Shown in pieces: positions 1-10,200 of a DNA stretch of 64,000 nucleotides. The DNA lies in the NCBI RefSeq assembly GCF_003596405.1, contig NZ_QYUR01000002.1, positions 1-64,000 on the forward strand, in the 5' to 3' direction. The number at the start of each line of letters is the position of its first letter. Within the stretch, counting starts at the first letter, position 1. Source of the stretch: Pseudomonas cavernicola (GTDB lineage: Bacteria; Pseudomonadota; Gammaproteobacteria; Pseudomonadales; Pseudomonadaceae). The notes under the pieces were generated by a model that did not search any database, was not told the DNA's origin, and saw only the letters and a list, made by a program, of their open reading frames with translations. The position numbers and the translations under genes are program-made.

Positions 1-1
1 G

Positions 2-772
2 GGCGGTTCCGAAGCCAACGTCGCCACCGGCTACCACGCCATCGAATTCCTGCTCTGGGGCCAAGACCTGCATGGCACCGGCCCTGGTGCTGGCGAACGC
101 CTTGCGAGCGACTACGCCACCGGCAAAGACTGCACCAATGGCCACTGCGACCGCCGCAGCGCCTACCTGAAAGCCGCCACCGACCTGCTGGTCAAAGATC
201 TGGACGGCATGGTCGAGCAGTGGAAAGCCGGCGTTGCCGACAACTACCGCGCCACGCTGGTAGCCGATACTGCCGAGAATGGTCTGCGTAAAATGCTCTT
301 TGGCATGGGCAGCCTGTCGCTCGGCGAACTGGCTGGCGAGCGCATGAAAGTCGCCCTGGAAGCCAACTCCACGGAAGACGAACATGACTGCTTCAGCGAC
401 AACACGCACAACTCGCACTTCTACAACGGCAAGGGTATCCGCAACGTTTACCTGGGCGAATACAAGCGCATCAACGGCATCGTCCTGAATGGCCCGAGCC
501 TGTCGTCCCTGGTGGCCAAAGTCGACCCGGCCACCGACGCCACCCTGAAAGCCGATCTGACCGCCACCGAAGGCAAGCTGCAAGCCCTGGTGGACAGCGC
601 CAACAACGGCCAGCACTTCGATCAACTGATCGCCGCCGACAACAGCGCCGGCCAGCAGATCGTGCGTGATGCCATCAGCGCCCTGGTCAAACAGACCGCG
701 GCGATCGAACAGGCCGCGAGCAAACTGGGCATCAGCGACCTGAACCCGGACACCGCCGACCACCAGTTCTAA
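2..772 (+). CDS. Imelysin family protein, 3' part only (5' end outside window)
   Basis: Periplasmic or outer-membrane-linked imelysin (IrpA/ICMP-like, Peptidase_M75 family), associated with iron handling. The reading frame is open from base 2, so the start lies upstream; 256 codons are visible. Near the visible N-terminus is GYHAIEFLLWGQD, which contains the family GxHxxE signature. The stop is followed by a strong terminator. It is the first gene of a series with a di-heme lipoprotein, a second imelysin and a DUF1513 protein, an arrangement known from P. aeruginosa PA4370-PA4373. Proteolytic activity of such proteins is disputed; a role in iron acquisition is inferred from family and neighbours. 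Confidence 0.9.
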   Translation, partial: GGSEANVATGYHAIEFLLWGQDLHGTGPGAGERLASDYATGKDCTNGHCDRRSAYLKAATDLLVKDLDGMVEQWKAGVADNYRATLVADTAENGLRKMLFGMGSLSLGELAGERMKVALEANSTEDEHDCFSDNTHNSHFYNGKGIRNVYLGEYKRINGIVLNGPSLSSLVAKVDPATDATLKADLTATEGKLQALVDSANNGQHFDQLIAADNSAGQQIVRDAISALVKQTAAIEQAASKLGISDLNPDTADHQF

Positions 773-786
773 CAGTCGGCAAGACC

Positions 787-822
787 GAAACGGATGTGGC
801 TGTGGCCGCATCCGTTTTTTTT
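787..822 (+). terminator. Rho-independent terminator after imelysin gene
   Basis: The arms CGGATG (791-796) and CATCCG (809-814), extended by flanking A/T pairs, are followed by eight T residues. It sits 15 bases after the imelysin stop, so the di-heme gene downstream is either read through or has its own promoter in 823-937. I saw no convincing Fur box there. Confidence 0.8.
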
Positions 823-937
823 CGCCTGGACTTAATGCGCGACATTTCGCCCACCCAGTAAACGCTAATCCCTCTTATTCGAATTCCCTTAGCCTGATAA
901 GCTTGCGCGCCTGATTCCGTGGTCTGGATCGTTGCCA

Positions 938-2353
938 ATGCCCCGCCTGTTTTCTCTCCTGCCCTTACTGCTACTGGCGCTTGGCCTGGCCTCGTGCGAT
1001 GACGCACCACGTTTCAGCCAAGCCGAACCCGGCGAAGCCCTGTCCGCCGGCAGCACCACCGTGCGCAAAAGCGATCACAACGCCTTCTCCCAGCCCTCCG
1101 CGAATCTCTCGCCGCTGCGCCGGCTGGACTTCAGCGTCGGCAACAGCTTCTTCCGCAACCCGTGGGTCATCGCTCCGTCGACCACTATTGCTCGCGATGG
1201 CCTCGGCCCGCTGTTCAACACCAACTCTTGCCAGGGCTGCCATATCAAGGACGGCCGCGGCCACCCGCCGACCGCCGATGCCGTCAATGCGGTGTCGATG
1301 CTGGTACGCCTGTCGATTCCCGCCAGCGCCGAGCAGGCGCAAATCCTCCAGCGCCACGGTGTAGTGCCCGAGCCGGTCTACGGCGGCCAATTGCAGGACA
1401 TGGCCAACCCCGGCGTGGCCCCGGAAGGCAAGGTGCGGGTGGATTATCAGAGCTTCCCCGTACGCTTCAGCGACGGCAGCAGCGTGGAACTGCGCCAACC
1501 CCGCCTGCAGATAAGCCAACTCGGCTATGGCGAGCTGCATCCGGACACCCAGTTCTCCGCCCGCATCGCCCCGCCGATGATTGGCCTCGGCCTGCTCGAA
1601 GCGATTCCCGAAGCGGCCATCCTCGCCAACGCCGCGGCGCAAAACGCCAAGGCGCAAGGCATTTCCGGGCGGCCCAATTACGTCTGGGACGACGCCCAAG
1701 CGAAAACCGTACTCGGTCGTTTCGGCTGGAAAGCCGGGCAGCCAACGCTGAACCAACAGAACGCCCATGCCTTCGCCGGCGATATGGGACTGACCACCAG
1801 CCTGCAGCCGAAAGATGATTGCAGCCCAACCCAGGCCACCTGCCTGGCCGCAACCAACGGCGGCGTGCCGGAAGTCAGCGACCATATCCTCGCCCAAGTG
1901 TTGTTCTACAGCCGCAACCTCGGCGTGCCGGCCCGCCGTCAAGTCGATGACCCGCAGGTGCTGGACGGCAAGGGGCTGTTTCACCAGGCCGGCTGCCAGC
2001 AATGCCATACCCCGCAGTTCACCACCGCGGCGGACGCCGCCGAACCCGAGTTGGCCAGCCAGTCGATTCGCCCCTACAGCGACCTGCTGCTACATGACAT
2101 GGGCGCCGGTCTGGCTGACAATCGCCCGGAGTTTCAAGCCAGCGGTAGCGAATGGCGTACCCCGCCGCTGTGGGGCATCGGCCTGACCGAGTCGGTCAAC
2201 AGCCATACCCAGTTTCTGCATGACGGCCGCGCCCGCAACCTGTTGGAGGCTATCCTCTGGCACGGCGGCGAGGCCGAAGCGGCCAAGCAACACGTCCTGA
2301 CCTTCGATGCCGAGCAGCGCACCGCGCTCTTGGCCTTCCTGAACTCCCTGTAA
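938..2353 (+). CDS. Di-heme c-type cytochrome lipoprotein (DUF1111 / thiol oxidoreductase-like)
   Basis: Predicted envelope-anchored di-heme oxidoreductase of 471 residues. The N-terminus is a lipoprotein signal with lipobox LASC and Cys at residue 20. Two CxxCH heme motifs are visible: CQGCH near residue 98 and CQQCH near residue 353, spaced as in the MauG/cytochrome c peroxidase-like DUF1111 family. The ATG at 938 is preferred to the in-frame TTG at 932 because it begins the signal peptide directly. The stop is 10 bases before the next imelysin gene, which has a good AAGGAG site, so the two are co-transcribed. The link to iron redox chemistry at the cell surface is inferred from context. 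Confidence 0.88.
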   Translation: MPRLFSLLPLLLLALGLASCDDAPRFSQAEPGEALSAGSTTVRKSDHNAFSQPSANLSPLRRLDFSVGNSFFRNPWVIAPSTTIARDGLGPLFNTNSCQGCHIKDGRGHPPTADAVNAVSMLVRLSIPASAEQAQILQRHGVVPEPVYGGQLQDMANPGVAPEGKVRVDYQSFPVRFSDGSSVELRQPRLQISQLGYGELHPDTQFSARIAPPMIGLGLLEAIPEAAILANAAAQNAKAQGISGRPNYVWDDAQAKTVLGRFGWKAGQPTLNQQNAHAFAGDMGLTTSLQPKDDCSPTQATCLAATNGGVPEVSDHILAQVLFYSRNLGVPARRQVDDPQVLDGKGLFHQAGCQQCHTPQFTTAADAAEPELASQSIRPYSDLLLHDMGAGLADNRPEFQASGSEWRTPPLWGIGLTESVNSHTQFLHDGRARNLLEAILWHGGEAEAAKQHVLTFDAEQRTALLAFLNSL

Positions 2354-2363
2354 GGAGCCGAGC

Positions 2364-3440
2364 ATGCTGCGCACCCACCGACTTACCGCCATCTTCGCCG
2401 CCGTCCTCAGCGGCTTGGCCCTGAGTGCCTGTGCCCCATCCGACCCGCAGAGCAAGACCAGCGCGGCCCTCGCCGATGGCGTGCTGGTGCCGGCGTACAG
2501 CGCTTGGGTGGAGGCCGACCGCCAGCTCGCGGTCAGTGCGAAAGCCTTTTGCGCAGGAAGTCAGGATCTACCCACAGCGCGCCAAGCCTTCTTAACCGCG
2601 CAAAGTGCCTGGGCCGGGCTGCAACCGCTGCTGATCGGCCCGCTGACCGAAGGCAATCGGGCCTGGCAAATCCAGTTCTGGCCGGACAAGAAGAATCTGG
2701 TAGCGCGCCAAGTGGAGACGCTCGTGAAAAGCAAGCCGCAGCTGACGCCGGCTGACTTGGATAAATCCAGCGTGGTGGTCCAAGGCCTGACCGCTTATGA
2801 ATATGTCTTGTTCGATCCGGCGCTCGACCTCAACGACGCCAGCCAGAAGAGTCGCTACTGCCCGTTGCTGGTGGCCATCGGCGACCATCAGCAAACGCTC
2901 TCGACCAACGTGTTGAGCCAATGGCAAAGCCAGGACGGCATCGGCGCACAGTTGAAAAGCTTCCCCAACGCCCGCTATGCCGAAGGGACGGAGGCCATCG
3001 CCGACGTGCTGCGCACCCAAGTCACCGGCATCGACAGCCTGAAGAAGAAACTCGGCACTCCGATGGGTCGGCAGAGCAAAAGCCTGCCGCAGCCGTATCA
3101 AGCGGAAGCCTGGCGCAGCAACTCCAGCCTGAACAACATCGACGCCACGCTGGCCAGCGCCGAGCGCATCTGGCAGGGGGCCACGCAGGATGGCATCCGC
3201 GCCCTGCTCAGCCCGGAACAGGCCGACCTGGGCAAGCGCATCGACGCGGCTTATGCCGATACCCGTCAGCGCCTCGCAGCCCTGCAACAACCGCTGAGTG
3301 TGCTGCTCGCTGACGAGGCCGGGCGCAACCAGTTGAATGCGCTGTACGACAGCCTGGATAAACTGCACCGCTTGCACAGCGGCGAACTGGCGAAAACCCT
3401 CGGCATCCAGCTGGGCTTTAACGCCAACGACGGCGACTGA
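2364..3440 (+). CDS. Imelysin-like lipoprotein with altered signature
   Basis: Second imelysin-domain protein (358 residues), a lipoprotein with lipobox LSAC and Cys at residue 23. The ribosome binding site AAGGAG lies 6 bases before the ATG. The place of the GxHxxE signature seems to be taken by GLTAYE (residues 141-146), so the histidine is missing. The conserved block WQIQFWPDKKN starts at residue 101. It follows the di-heme gene by 10 bases and precedes the DUF1513 gene by 16 bases, so it belongs to the same operon. Given the altered motif, a binding or scaffolding role is more likely than a metal-dependent one; this is inference. Confidence 0.85.
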   Translation: MLRTHRLTAIFAAVLSGLALSACAPSDPQSKTSAALADGVLVPAYSAWVEADRQLAVSAKAFCAGSQDLPTARQAFLTAQSAWAGLQPLLIGPLTEGNRAWQIQFWPDKKNLVARQVETLVKSKPQLTPADLDKSSVVVQGLTAYEYVLFDPALDLNDASQKSRYCPLLVAIGDHQQTLSTNVLSQWQSQDGIGAQLKSFPNARYAEGTEAIADVLRTQVTGIDSLKKKLGTPMGRQSKSLPQPYQAEAWRSNSSLNNIDATLASAERIWQGATQDGIRALLSPEQADLGKRIDAAYADTRQRLAALQQPLSVLLADEAGRNQLNALYDSLDKLHRLHSGELAKTLGIQLGFNANDGD

Positions 3441-3456
3441 GCCGGAGGAGTCAGCC

Positions 3457-4551
3457 ATGCAACGCCGTGCTTTTCTCGGCCTCGGCGGCGCCCTGCTCGC
3501 CGCTTCCGCCTTCGGCGGCTGGACCCTCATCCAGCATGCTGCGCAGCCACTGCTGCTCTCCGCGCGGGATGATGCCGACGGCAAACACTATGCCGTCGGC
3601 TACCGCCTGGACGGGAGCAAAGTGTTTGCCACCGCGGTCAACGAACGCTGTCACGATGTGGTGCCGCACCCCAGCCTGCCACTCGCGGTGTTCGTCGGCC
3701 GCCGGCCGAGCACCGAGAGTTATCTGCTCGACCTACGCGACGGGCGCCTGCTGCAAACCCTGAACTCGCCGGCACAACGGCATTTCTACGGGCACGGCAT
3801 CTTCCACAAGAGCGGGGAATGGTTCTACACCACCGAAAACGACACCGCCGAACCCGGTCGTGGCGTACTCGGCGTCTATCGCCTGGACGGTCAGCAGCTG
3901 CTGCGTAGCAGCGAACTGTCGAGCCATGGCGTCGGCCCGCACCAGTTGCTGTGGATGCCCGACGGCGAAACCATCGTCGTCGCCAATGGCGGCATCCGCT
4001 CCGAGGCGGACAGCCGCGCGGCAATGAACCTGGACGCCATGGAGCCCAGCCTGGTACTGCTCAAACGTGACGGCACACTGCTGAGCAAGGAGCAACTGCC
4101 CGAGCGGATGAACAGCGTGCGCCATCTGGCGGTGGCCAGCGACGGCACTATCGTCTCCGGCCAGCAATACGAAGGTGACCCTGGCGATTCCGCCCCCATG
4201 CTCGCGATCAAGCGCCCGGGCCAGGCGTTCCAACCCTTCCCGATTGCGGACGCGCAACGCCAGGTGATGAACCAGTACACCGCCAGCCTGGCCATTCATA
4301 ACGAGCTGCGTCTGCTGGCACTGACTGCGCCGCGGGGCAATCGCTTCCTGGTCTGGGATCTGGACAGCGCCCAGTTGCGTCTCGACGTTCCGCTGCCGGA
4401 CTGTGCCGGTGTCGGTGCGGTGGCCGATGGCTTTGTCGTCAGTTCCGGCCAGGGCCGTTGCCGGCTGTACGACTGCCGCGGCGAACACATCGTCGCGCAG
4501 CCGCTCGAATTGCCCGCCGGGCTCTGGGACAATCACCTGCGCTTGGCTTGA
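3457..4551 (+). CDS. DUF1513 family Tat-exported protein
   Basis: A 364-residue protein starting MQRRAFLGLGG, a twin-arginine (Tat) signal with Arg at residues 3 and 4, so probably exported folded. The remainder has repeated short beta-type segments compatible with the beta-propeller predicted for DUF1513. The ATG at 3457 is chosen over the upstream in-frame start at 3337, because 3337 lies inside the imelysin gene and the site GGAGGAG is 7 bases before 3457. It is the last gene of the imelysin operon. Its molecular function is unknown; conserved linkage suggests it supports the iron-related system. Confidence 0.85.
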   Translation: MQRRAFLGLGGALLAASAFGGWTLIQHAAQPLLLSARDDADGKHYAVGYRLDGSKVFATAVNERCHDVVPHPSLPLAVFVGRRPSTESYLLDLRDGRLLQTLNSPAQRHFYGHGIFHKSGEWFYTTENDTAEPGRGVLGVYRLDGQQLLRSSELSSHGVGPHQLLWMPDGETIVVANGGIRSEADSRAAMNLDAMEPSLVLLKRDGTLLSKEQLPERMNSVRHLAVASDGTIVSGQQYEGDPGDSAPMLAIKRPGQAFQPFPIADAQRQVMNQYTASLAIHNELRLLALTAPRGNRFLVWDLDSAQLRLDVPLPDCAGVGAVADGFVVSSGQGRCRLYDCRGEHIVAQPLELPAGLWDNHLRLA

Positions 4552-4576
4552 TGGCGCTCGCGGCCGGTTCTCGACC

Positions 4577-4606
4577 GTAGGCTGGGTAGCGCAGCGAAAC
4601 CCAGCG
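4577..4606. repeat. Single arm of dispersed intergenic repeat (GTAGGCTGGGTAG type)
   Basis: The stretch begins GTAGGCTGGGTAG and ends GAAACCCAGCG. It closely matches the left arm of the full palindrome at 34508-34585. Only one arm is present here, next to the truncated chemoreceptor gene, so it may mark an old deletion or insertion boundary. Confidence 0.6.
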
Positions 4607-4719
4607 ATCAACCACTGCTGCCGAGCCGTTGCCGATGAACGGCTCGCTAGCTTCTCCAGAACGCCTCAAGAACAGACTCCCGCAGCCGTTTTATAGCCAC
4701 ACCACCCGCGTGCTCACCA

Positions 4720-5826
4720 GGCCAGAAAGCCCAGGCCATCAGCGCCAGCGCCGACCGCACCGTCCTCTACGGCACTCTGGTACTGCTCGGCTCCAGCGTG
4801 CTGATTGCGCTGTTCAGCCTGTGGCTGGTCAATCGCAACCTGATCGCGCCAATCCAAAGCCTGATCGAACATATCGCCCAACTCAGCCAAGGCAATTTTG
4901 GCCAGCGTGTCGATACCAGCCGCCGCGACGAACTCGGCAAGCTGGCTGTCGCCGCGAACACCTTGCGCGACTTCCTCGCCGACACCTTCGCCCGTCTGCA
5001 ACGCAGCACCACCGACCTGGACAGCGCCAGCGGTGAGCTGCAGGCCATCGCCAGCCTGATGGCGCAAGGCACCGGCGAGCAGTTCTCACGCACCGATCAG
5101 GTCGCCACGGCGATGCACGAGATGTCCGCGACCGCCCAGGAAGTCGCCCGCCATGCCGCTGAAGCCGCACGCGCCGCCGACGATGCCGACCACTCCGCCC
5201 AGCAGGGCGATAAGGTAATGCAGGCGACGATCAGTACCATCACCCACATGCGCGGCGAAATCGCCAACACCGCCGAGGTGATTCGCCGTCTGGAAGGCGA
5301 TAGCGGGCGCATCGGTAAAGTGCTGGAAGTGATTCGCGGGATTGCCGAACAAACCAACCTGTTGGCGCTTAACGCCGCCATCGAGGCCGCCCGCGCCGGG
5401 GATACCGGCCGTGGTTTCGCCGTGGTCGCCGATGAGGTCCGCACCCTGGCCCAGCGCACCGCCCAGTCCACCGCCGAGATCCACCAGATCATCGACACCG
5501 TGCAGACCGGCGCGCTCAACGCCGTGCGCGCCATTGAGAGCGGGCAGAGTCGCAGCGAGGAAGGGGTCGAGCAAGTCACCGAGGCCGGCGTCATGCTGCA
5601 ACGCATCACCAGCGCGGTCGAGGCGATTCGCGACATGAACCGGCAAATCGCCACCGCCGCCGAAGAGCAGACCTCGGTGGCCGAGGACATCTCGCGCAAC
5701 CTCACCGAAATCACCGCCATCGCCACCACCAACCAGGAAAATGTGCAGCGCACCGAGGCCGCCAGCCACAAGCTGCACGACCTCTCCGGCCAGCTCAGCG
5801 AAGTCACCCAACGCTTGAGCGCTTAA
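4720..5826 (+). pseudogene. 5'-truncated methyl-accepting chemotaxis protein
   Basis: The reading frame is open from 4651 (TAG at 4648-4650) but has no ATG until well inside the protein. Recognisable chemoreceptor sequence begins near 4720 with [16 protein letters not shown], just before the second transmembrane helix. It continues with a HAMP segment ([14 protein letters not shown]) and a full cytoplasmic signalling domain, including the hairpin tip [20 protein letters not shown]. The first transmembrane helix and the ligand-binding periplasmic domain are absent. GTG 4798 is the first plausible internal start and would give a 342-residue protein starting inside the transmembrane helix. It is either a decayed gene or a sensorless signalling fragment. 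I do not recall a receptor at this site in P. aeruginosa. Confidence 0.8.
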
Positions 5827-6014
5827 GCCCTGCCCGGCACACGGATGTGCCGCCTTGTCTCGTCCTTCTCCGCCCCCTTTGTCCGCTTGCTGCAAAACCT
5901 CTATAGCGGCACAACGCCATCCTAAAAATGCCGGCATCTGCGGGTTACGTTCGTAACTTGCGCGACATTTAGTGGCTTACATGCCGCGCCGCAACCTTTT
6001 GCAAACGCCCGGTT

Positions 6015-6044
6015 TTGACTTGCCCGGAGCAGTGGGACTAAGGT
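6015..6044 (+). promoter_or_regulatory. Possible sigma70 promoter for the efflux genes
   Basis: TTGACT at 6015-6020 and TAAGGT at 6039-6044 are separated by 18 bases, 52 bases before the MexV-type start codon. The -35 match is good and the -10 match is weak. The rest of the gap 5827-6096 shows only a small hairpin (CGGCACA/TGTGCCG near 5834-5851) without a T-run. Confidence 0.35.
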
Positions 6045-6096
6045 ACTGACCTTGCCTATTCCCAGGCCCCCATATGTCCTGCCAAGGAACCGGAAT

Positions 6097-7248
6097 ATGT
6101 TGCTCCGCCGCATGCTGATCATGCTGGGCGGTGTCGCCCTCGTGGTGCTCGCCCTCGCCGCTTTCAAGTTCAATTCGTTCATTCAGATGGGCAAGGCTTT
6201 TTCCGTCCCGCCTCCGCCGATCAGCGTATCCGCCGCCCAGGCCGTGGAAATACCGTGGCAGAGCCGACTGCCGGCCATCGGTACGCTCAAGGCGTTCCAA
6301 GGCGTGGATCTGACCGTGGAAGCCAGCGGCACGGTGAAAGATGTGCTGTTTCTCTCCGGCGAAAAAGTCACCCTGCATCAGCCCATCGTGCAACTGGACA
6401 GCGATGTCGAGCAGGCAACCCTGGCCACCTCCGAGGCAGAGCTGGGCTTGGCGCGGGTCGAGTTCGAGCGTGCGCGTAGCCTGCTCAGCCGCCAGGCGCT
6501 CTCAAAAAGCGAGTTCGATCGCCTCTCCGCCGAGCTGCAAAAGGCCATCACCCGAGTCGCGCAATTGAAGGCCATTCTGGCGAAGAAGCGCATCCTTGCG
6601 CCGTTTGCCGGCACTATCGGCATCCGTCAGGTCGATGTCGGTGACTTCGTCTCCAGCGGCACCATGATCGCCACCCTGCAAGACGTCAGCACCTTGTTCG
6701 TCGACTTCTTTCTGCCCGAACAGTCCGTACCACAGCTGAGCGTTGGCCAGCGGGTGCGCTTCAGTGTCGCCGCCTATCCAGGTGAAGTTTTCGAAGGTGA
6801 CATCGGCGCGATCAACCCGAAGGTGGAAGACACCACGCGCAATGTGCAAGTACGTGCCATGTTGAACAACCCGGACGGCAAGCTGCTGCCGGGGATGTTC
6901 GCCAACCTGGAGGTGCTGCTGCCGGGCGAAAAAGTACGAGTGGTAGTGCCGGAAACCGCCCTCACCTACACCCTCTATGGCAACTCGGTGTACGTGATTG
7001 GTGAGCAGAAAGCGGAGGACGGCCAGTTGCAGAAAGACGCCAAGGATCAAACCCCGCTGGTGGTCGAGCGGCGCTTCGTGGAAACCGGCGAACGCCGTGA
7101 TGGCCTGGTAGTGATCCTCAAGGGGCTCTCGCGCGGCGAACAGGTGGTAACCGCCGGCCAGCTCAAACTGGATAACGGTTCACACGTGAGCATCGCCGCC
7201 GACCAGACCCAACCCGCGACTTCGAACAGTCAGCCCAGTAGCAACTGA
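6097..7248 (+). CDS. mexV: RND efflux periplasmic adaptor (membrane fusion protein), MexV type
   Basis: Periplasmic adaptor subunit of a tripartite drug-efflux pump, bridging the inner-membrane RND pump and an outer-membrane channel. The 383-residue protein has an N-terminal hydrophobic anchor (residues about 3-25), then the usual lipoyl half, alpha-hairpin, second lipoyl half and beta-barrel order; ILAPFAGTIGIRQVDVGDFV is the typical lipoyl segment. The start at ATG 6097 has AAGGAA 7 bases upstream; the in-frame 6052 start lacks support. The RND gene follows after 28 bases. The gene name rests on position after the DUF1513 gene, as PA4374 in P. aeruginosa; substrates cannot be read from the sequence. 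Confidence 0.88.
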   Translation: MLLRRMLIMLGGVALVVLALAAFKFNSFIQMGKAFSVPPPPISVSAAQAVEIPWQSRLPAIGTLKAFQGVDLTVEASGTVKDVLFLSGEKVTLHQPIVQLDSDVEQATLATSEAELGLARVEFERARSLLSRQALSKSEFDRLSAELQKAITRVAQLKAILAKKRILAPFAGTIGIRQVDVGDFVSSGTMIATLQDVSTLFVDFFLPEQSVPQLSVGQRVRFSVAAYPGEVFEGDIGAINPKVEDTTRNVQVRAMLNNPDGKLLPGMFANLEVLLPGEKVRVVVPETALTYTLYGNSVYVIGEQKAEDGQLQKDAKDQTPLVVERRFVETGERRDGLVVILKGLSRGEQVVTAGQLKLDNGSHVSIAADQTQPATSNSQPSSN

Positions 7249-7276
7249 GCCGCCGCTGGCGCCAAGGAAACACCTC

Positions 7277-10200
7277 ATGGCTTTTACCGATCCGTTTATC
7301 CGTCGCCCGGTGCTGGCTACCGTGGTCAGCCTGCTGATTATCCTGCTCGGTTTTCAGGCCTTCAGCAAATTGACCATCCGCCAATACCCGCAGATGGAGA
7401 ACGCCCTGATCACGGTGACCACCGCTTATCCCGGGGCCAACGCCGAGACCATCCAGGGCTACATCACCCAGCCGCTGCAACAAAGCCTGGCGAGTGCCGA
7501 AGGCATCGACTACATGACCTCGCTGAGCCGGCAGAATGTCTCGGTGGTCTCGATCTACGCGCGGATCGGCTCCGACAGCGACCGCCTATTCACCGAACTC
7601 CTGGCCAAGGCCAATGAGGTAAAGAATCAGCTGCCGCAGGACGCCGAAGACCCGGTGCTGAGCAAGGAAGCGGCCGACGCCTCGGCGCTGATGTACATCA
7701 GTTTCTACAGCGATGAGCTGAGCAACCCGCAGATCACCGACTACCTGTCACGGGTGATCCAGCCCAAGTTGGCGACGCTGCCGGGGATGGCCGAGGCGGA
7801 AATTCTCGGCAACCAAGTCTTCGCCATGCGTCTCTGGCTGGACCCGGTGAAGCTCGCGGCCTATGGCATCACCGCCAGTGACGTCAACGACGCGGTGCGC
7901 AAAAACAACTTCCTCTCCGCCGCTGGCGAGATGAAGGGGCAGTACGTGGTCACCAGCATCAATGCCAGCACCGACCTGAAGTCCGCCGAAGCCTTTGCCG
8001 CTATTCCGGTGAAAACCGTCGGCGATAGCCGGGTGCTGATCGGCGACGTGGCGCGGGTGGAGATGGGCGCCGAGAACTACGACTCGATCAGTTCCTTCGA
8101 CGGCATCCCCTCCGTCTATATCGCCATCAAGGGCACACCCAGCGCCAACCCGCTGGATGTGATCAAGGAAGTGCGCAAACTCTTGCCGGAGCTGGAGGCG
8201 CAGCTGCCGCCGAACCTGAAAGTCTCCATCGCCTACGACGCCACGCTGTTTATCCAGGCCTCCATCGACGAGGTGGTGAAAACCCTGTTCGAAGCGGTAC
8301 TGATCGTCATCGTCGTCGTCTTCCTGTTCCTCGGAGCGTTCCGCTCGGTGTTGATCCCGGTCATCACCATTCCCTTGTCGATGATCGGCGTGATGTTCTT
8401 CATGCAGCTGATGGGCTACTCGATCAACCTGCTGACGCTGCTCGCCATGGTGTTGGCGATCGGTCTGGTGGTGGACGATGCCATCGTGGTGGTGGAGAAC
8501 ATCCACCGGCATATCGAGGAAGGTAAAACCCCCTTCGATGCGGCCATCGAGGGCGCCCGCGAGATCGCCGTGCCGGTGGTGTCGATGACCATCACCCTGG
8601 CGGCGGTATATGCCCCTATCGGTTTCCTCGAAGGTCTTACCGGTGCCTTGTTCAAGGAGTTCGCCCTGACCCTGGCCGGCGCGGTGATCATCTCCGGCAT
8701 CGTCGCGCTGACCCTGTCGCCGATGATGTGCGCCAAGTTGCTGCGCCACGATGAAAACCCCACGGGCCTGGCGCACAAGCTGGATGTGTTGTTCGAGCGG
8801 CTCAAGCAGCGCTATCAGCGCGCGCTGCACGGCACCCTGAACACTCGCCCGGTGGTGGTGGTGTTCGCGGTGATCGTCATGTGCCTGATCCCCGCCCTCC
8901 TGTACTTCACCAAGAGCGAGCTGGCACCGGACGAAGACCAGGGCATTGTCTTCTTGATGGCCACGGCGCCGCAGCCGACCAACCTCAATTACCTGAATGC
9001 CTATACCGCCGAGTTCGTGAAGATCTTCAAGGAGTTCCCGGAGTACTACTCGTCCTTCCAGATCAACGGTTTCAACGGCGTGCAGGCGGGGATCGGCGGC
9101 TTCCTGCTCAAGCCCTGGAGCGAACGGGAACGCACGCAAATGGAGCTGCTCCAGGAGGTGCAAGGCAAGCTCAGCGAGATCCCCGGCTTGCAGATCTTCG
9201 GCTTCAACCTGCCGTCACTCCCCGGTACCGGTGAGGGCCTGCCGTTCCAGTTCGTGGTCAACACGCCGAACGACTACGAGTCGCTGCTGCAGGTGACCGA
9301 GAAGATCAAGCAACGCGCCGAGGCGTCCGGCAAGTTCGCCTTCCTCGACGTCGACCTGGCCTTCGACAAGCCCGAGGTGGTGGTCGACATCGACCGCGCC
9401 AAAGCCGCACAGATGGGCGTATCCATGGAGGATCTGGGGTTGACCCTGGCCACCCTGCTCGGCGAAGGCGAAATCAACCGCTTCACCATCGACGGCCGCA
9501 GCTACAAGGTGATCGCCCAAGTCGAGCGCGCCTACCGCGACAACCCGGGCTGGCTAAGCAATTACTACGTGAAGAACGCCAGCGGCGAGATGCTGCCACT
9601 GTCGACCCTGATCAAGGTCCATGACCAGGCGCGGCCCACCCAGTTGAACCAGTTCCAGCAGCTCAACTCGGCGATCATCCAGGGCGTCCCGATGGTCAGC
9701 ATGGGTGAGGCCATCGAGACCGTCCGGCAGATCGCCGAAGAAGAAGCGCCGCGTGGCTTTGCCTTCGATTACGCCGGCGCTTCGCGGCAATACGTGCAGG
9801 AAGGCAGCGCGCTGTACGTCACCTTCGGCCTGGCGTTGGCGCTGATCTTCCTGGTACTGGCCGCGCAGTTCGAGAGCTTCCGTGATCCACTGGTGATTCT
9901 GGTGACGGTGCCGCTGTCGATCTGCGGGGCACTGATCCCGCTGTTCCTCGGCTTCTCCAGCATGAACATCTACACCCAGGTGGGCCTGGTGACCTTGATC
10001 GGCTTGATCACCAAGCACGGGATTCTGATCGTCGAGTTCGCCAATCAGTTGCGGCGCGAGAAGGGCCTGTCACCCCGCGCAGCGGTGGAGGAAGCGGCCT
10101 CGATCCGCCTGCGACCGGTGCTGATGACGACCGCGGCAATGGTCTTTGGCATGGTGCCGCTGATCCTCGCCAGCGGTGCGGGGGCGGTTAGCCGTTTCGA

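Noticed and set aside
773..937. Fur box before the di-heme gene
   Set aside because: The AT-rich stretch near 868-900 does not fit the 19-bp Fur palindrome well enough to call.
3337..3456. N-terminal extension of the DUF1513 protein
   Set aside because: It lies in the imelysin coding sequence and would bury the Tat signal.
7748..9163. A 471-codon frame antisense to the RND pump gene
   Set aside because: His-rich and Asp-rich low-complexity translation typical of antisense GC-rich frames.
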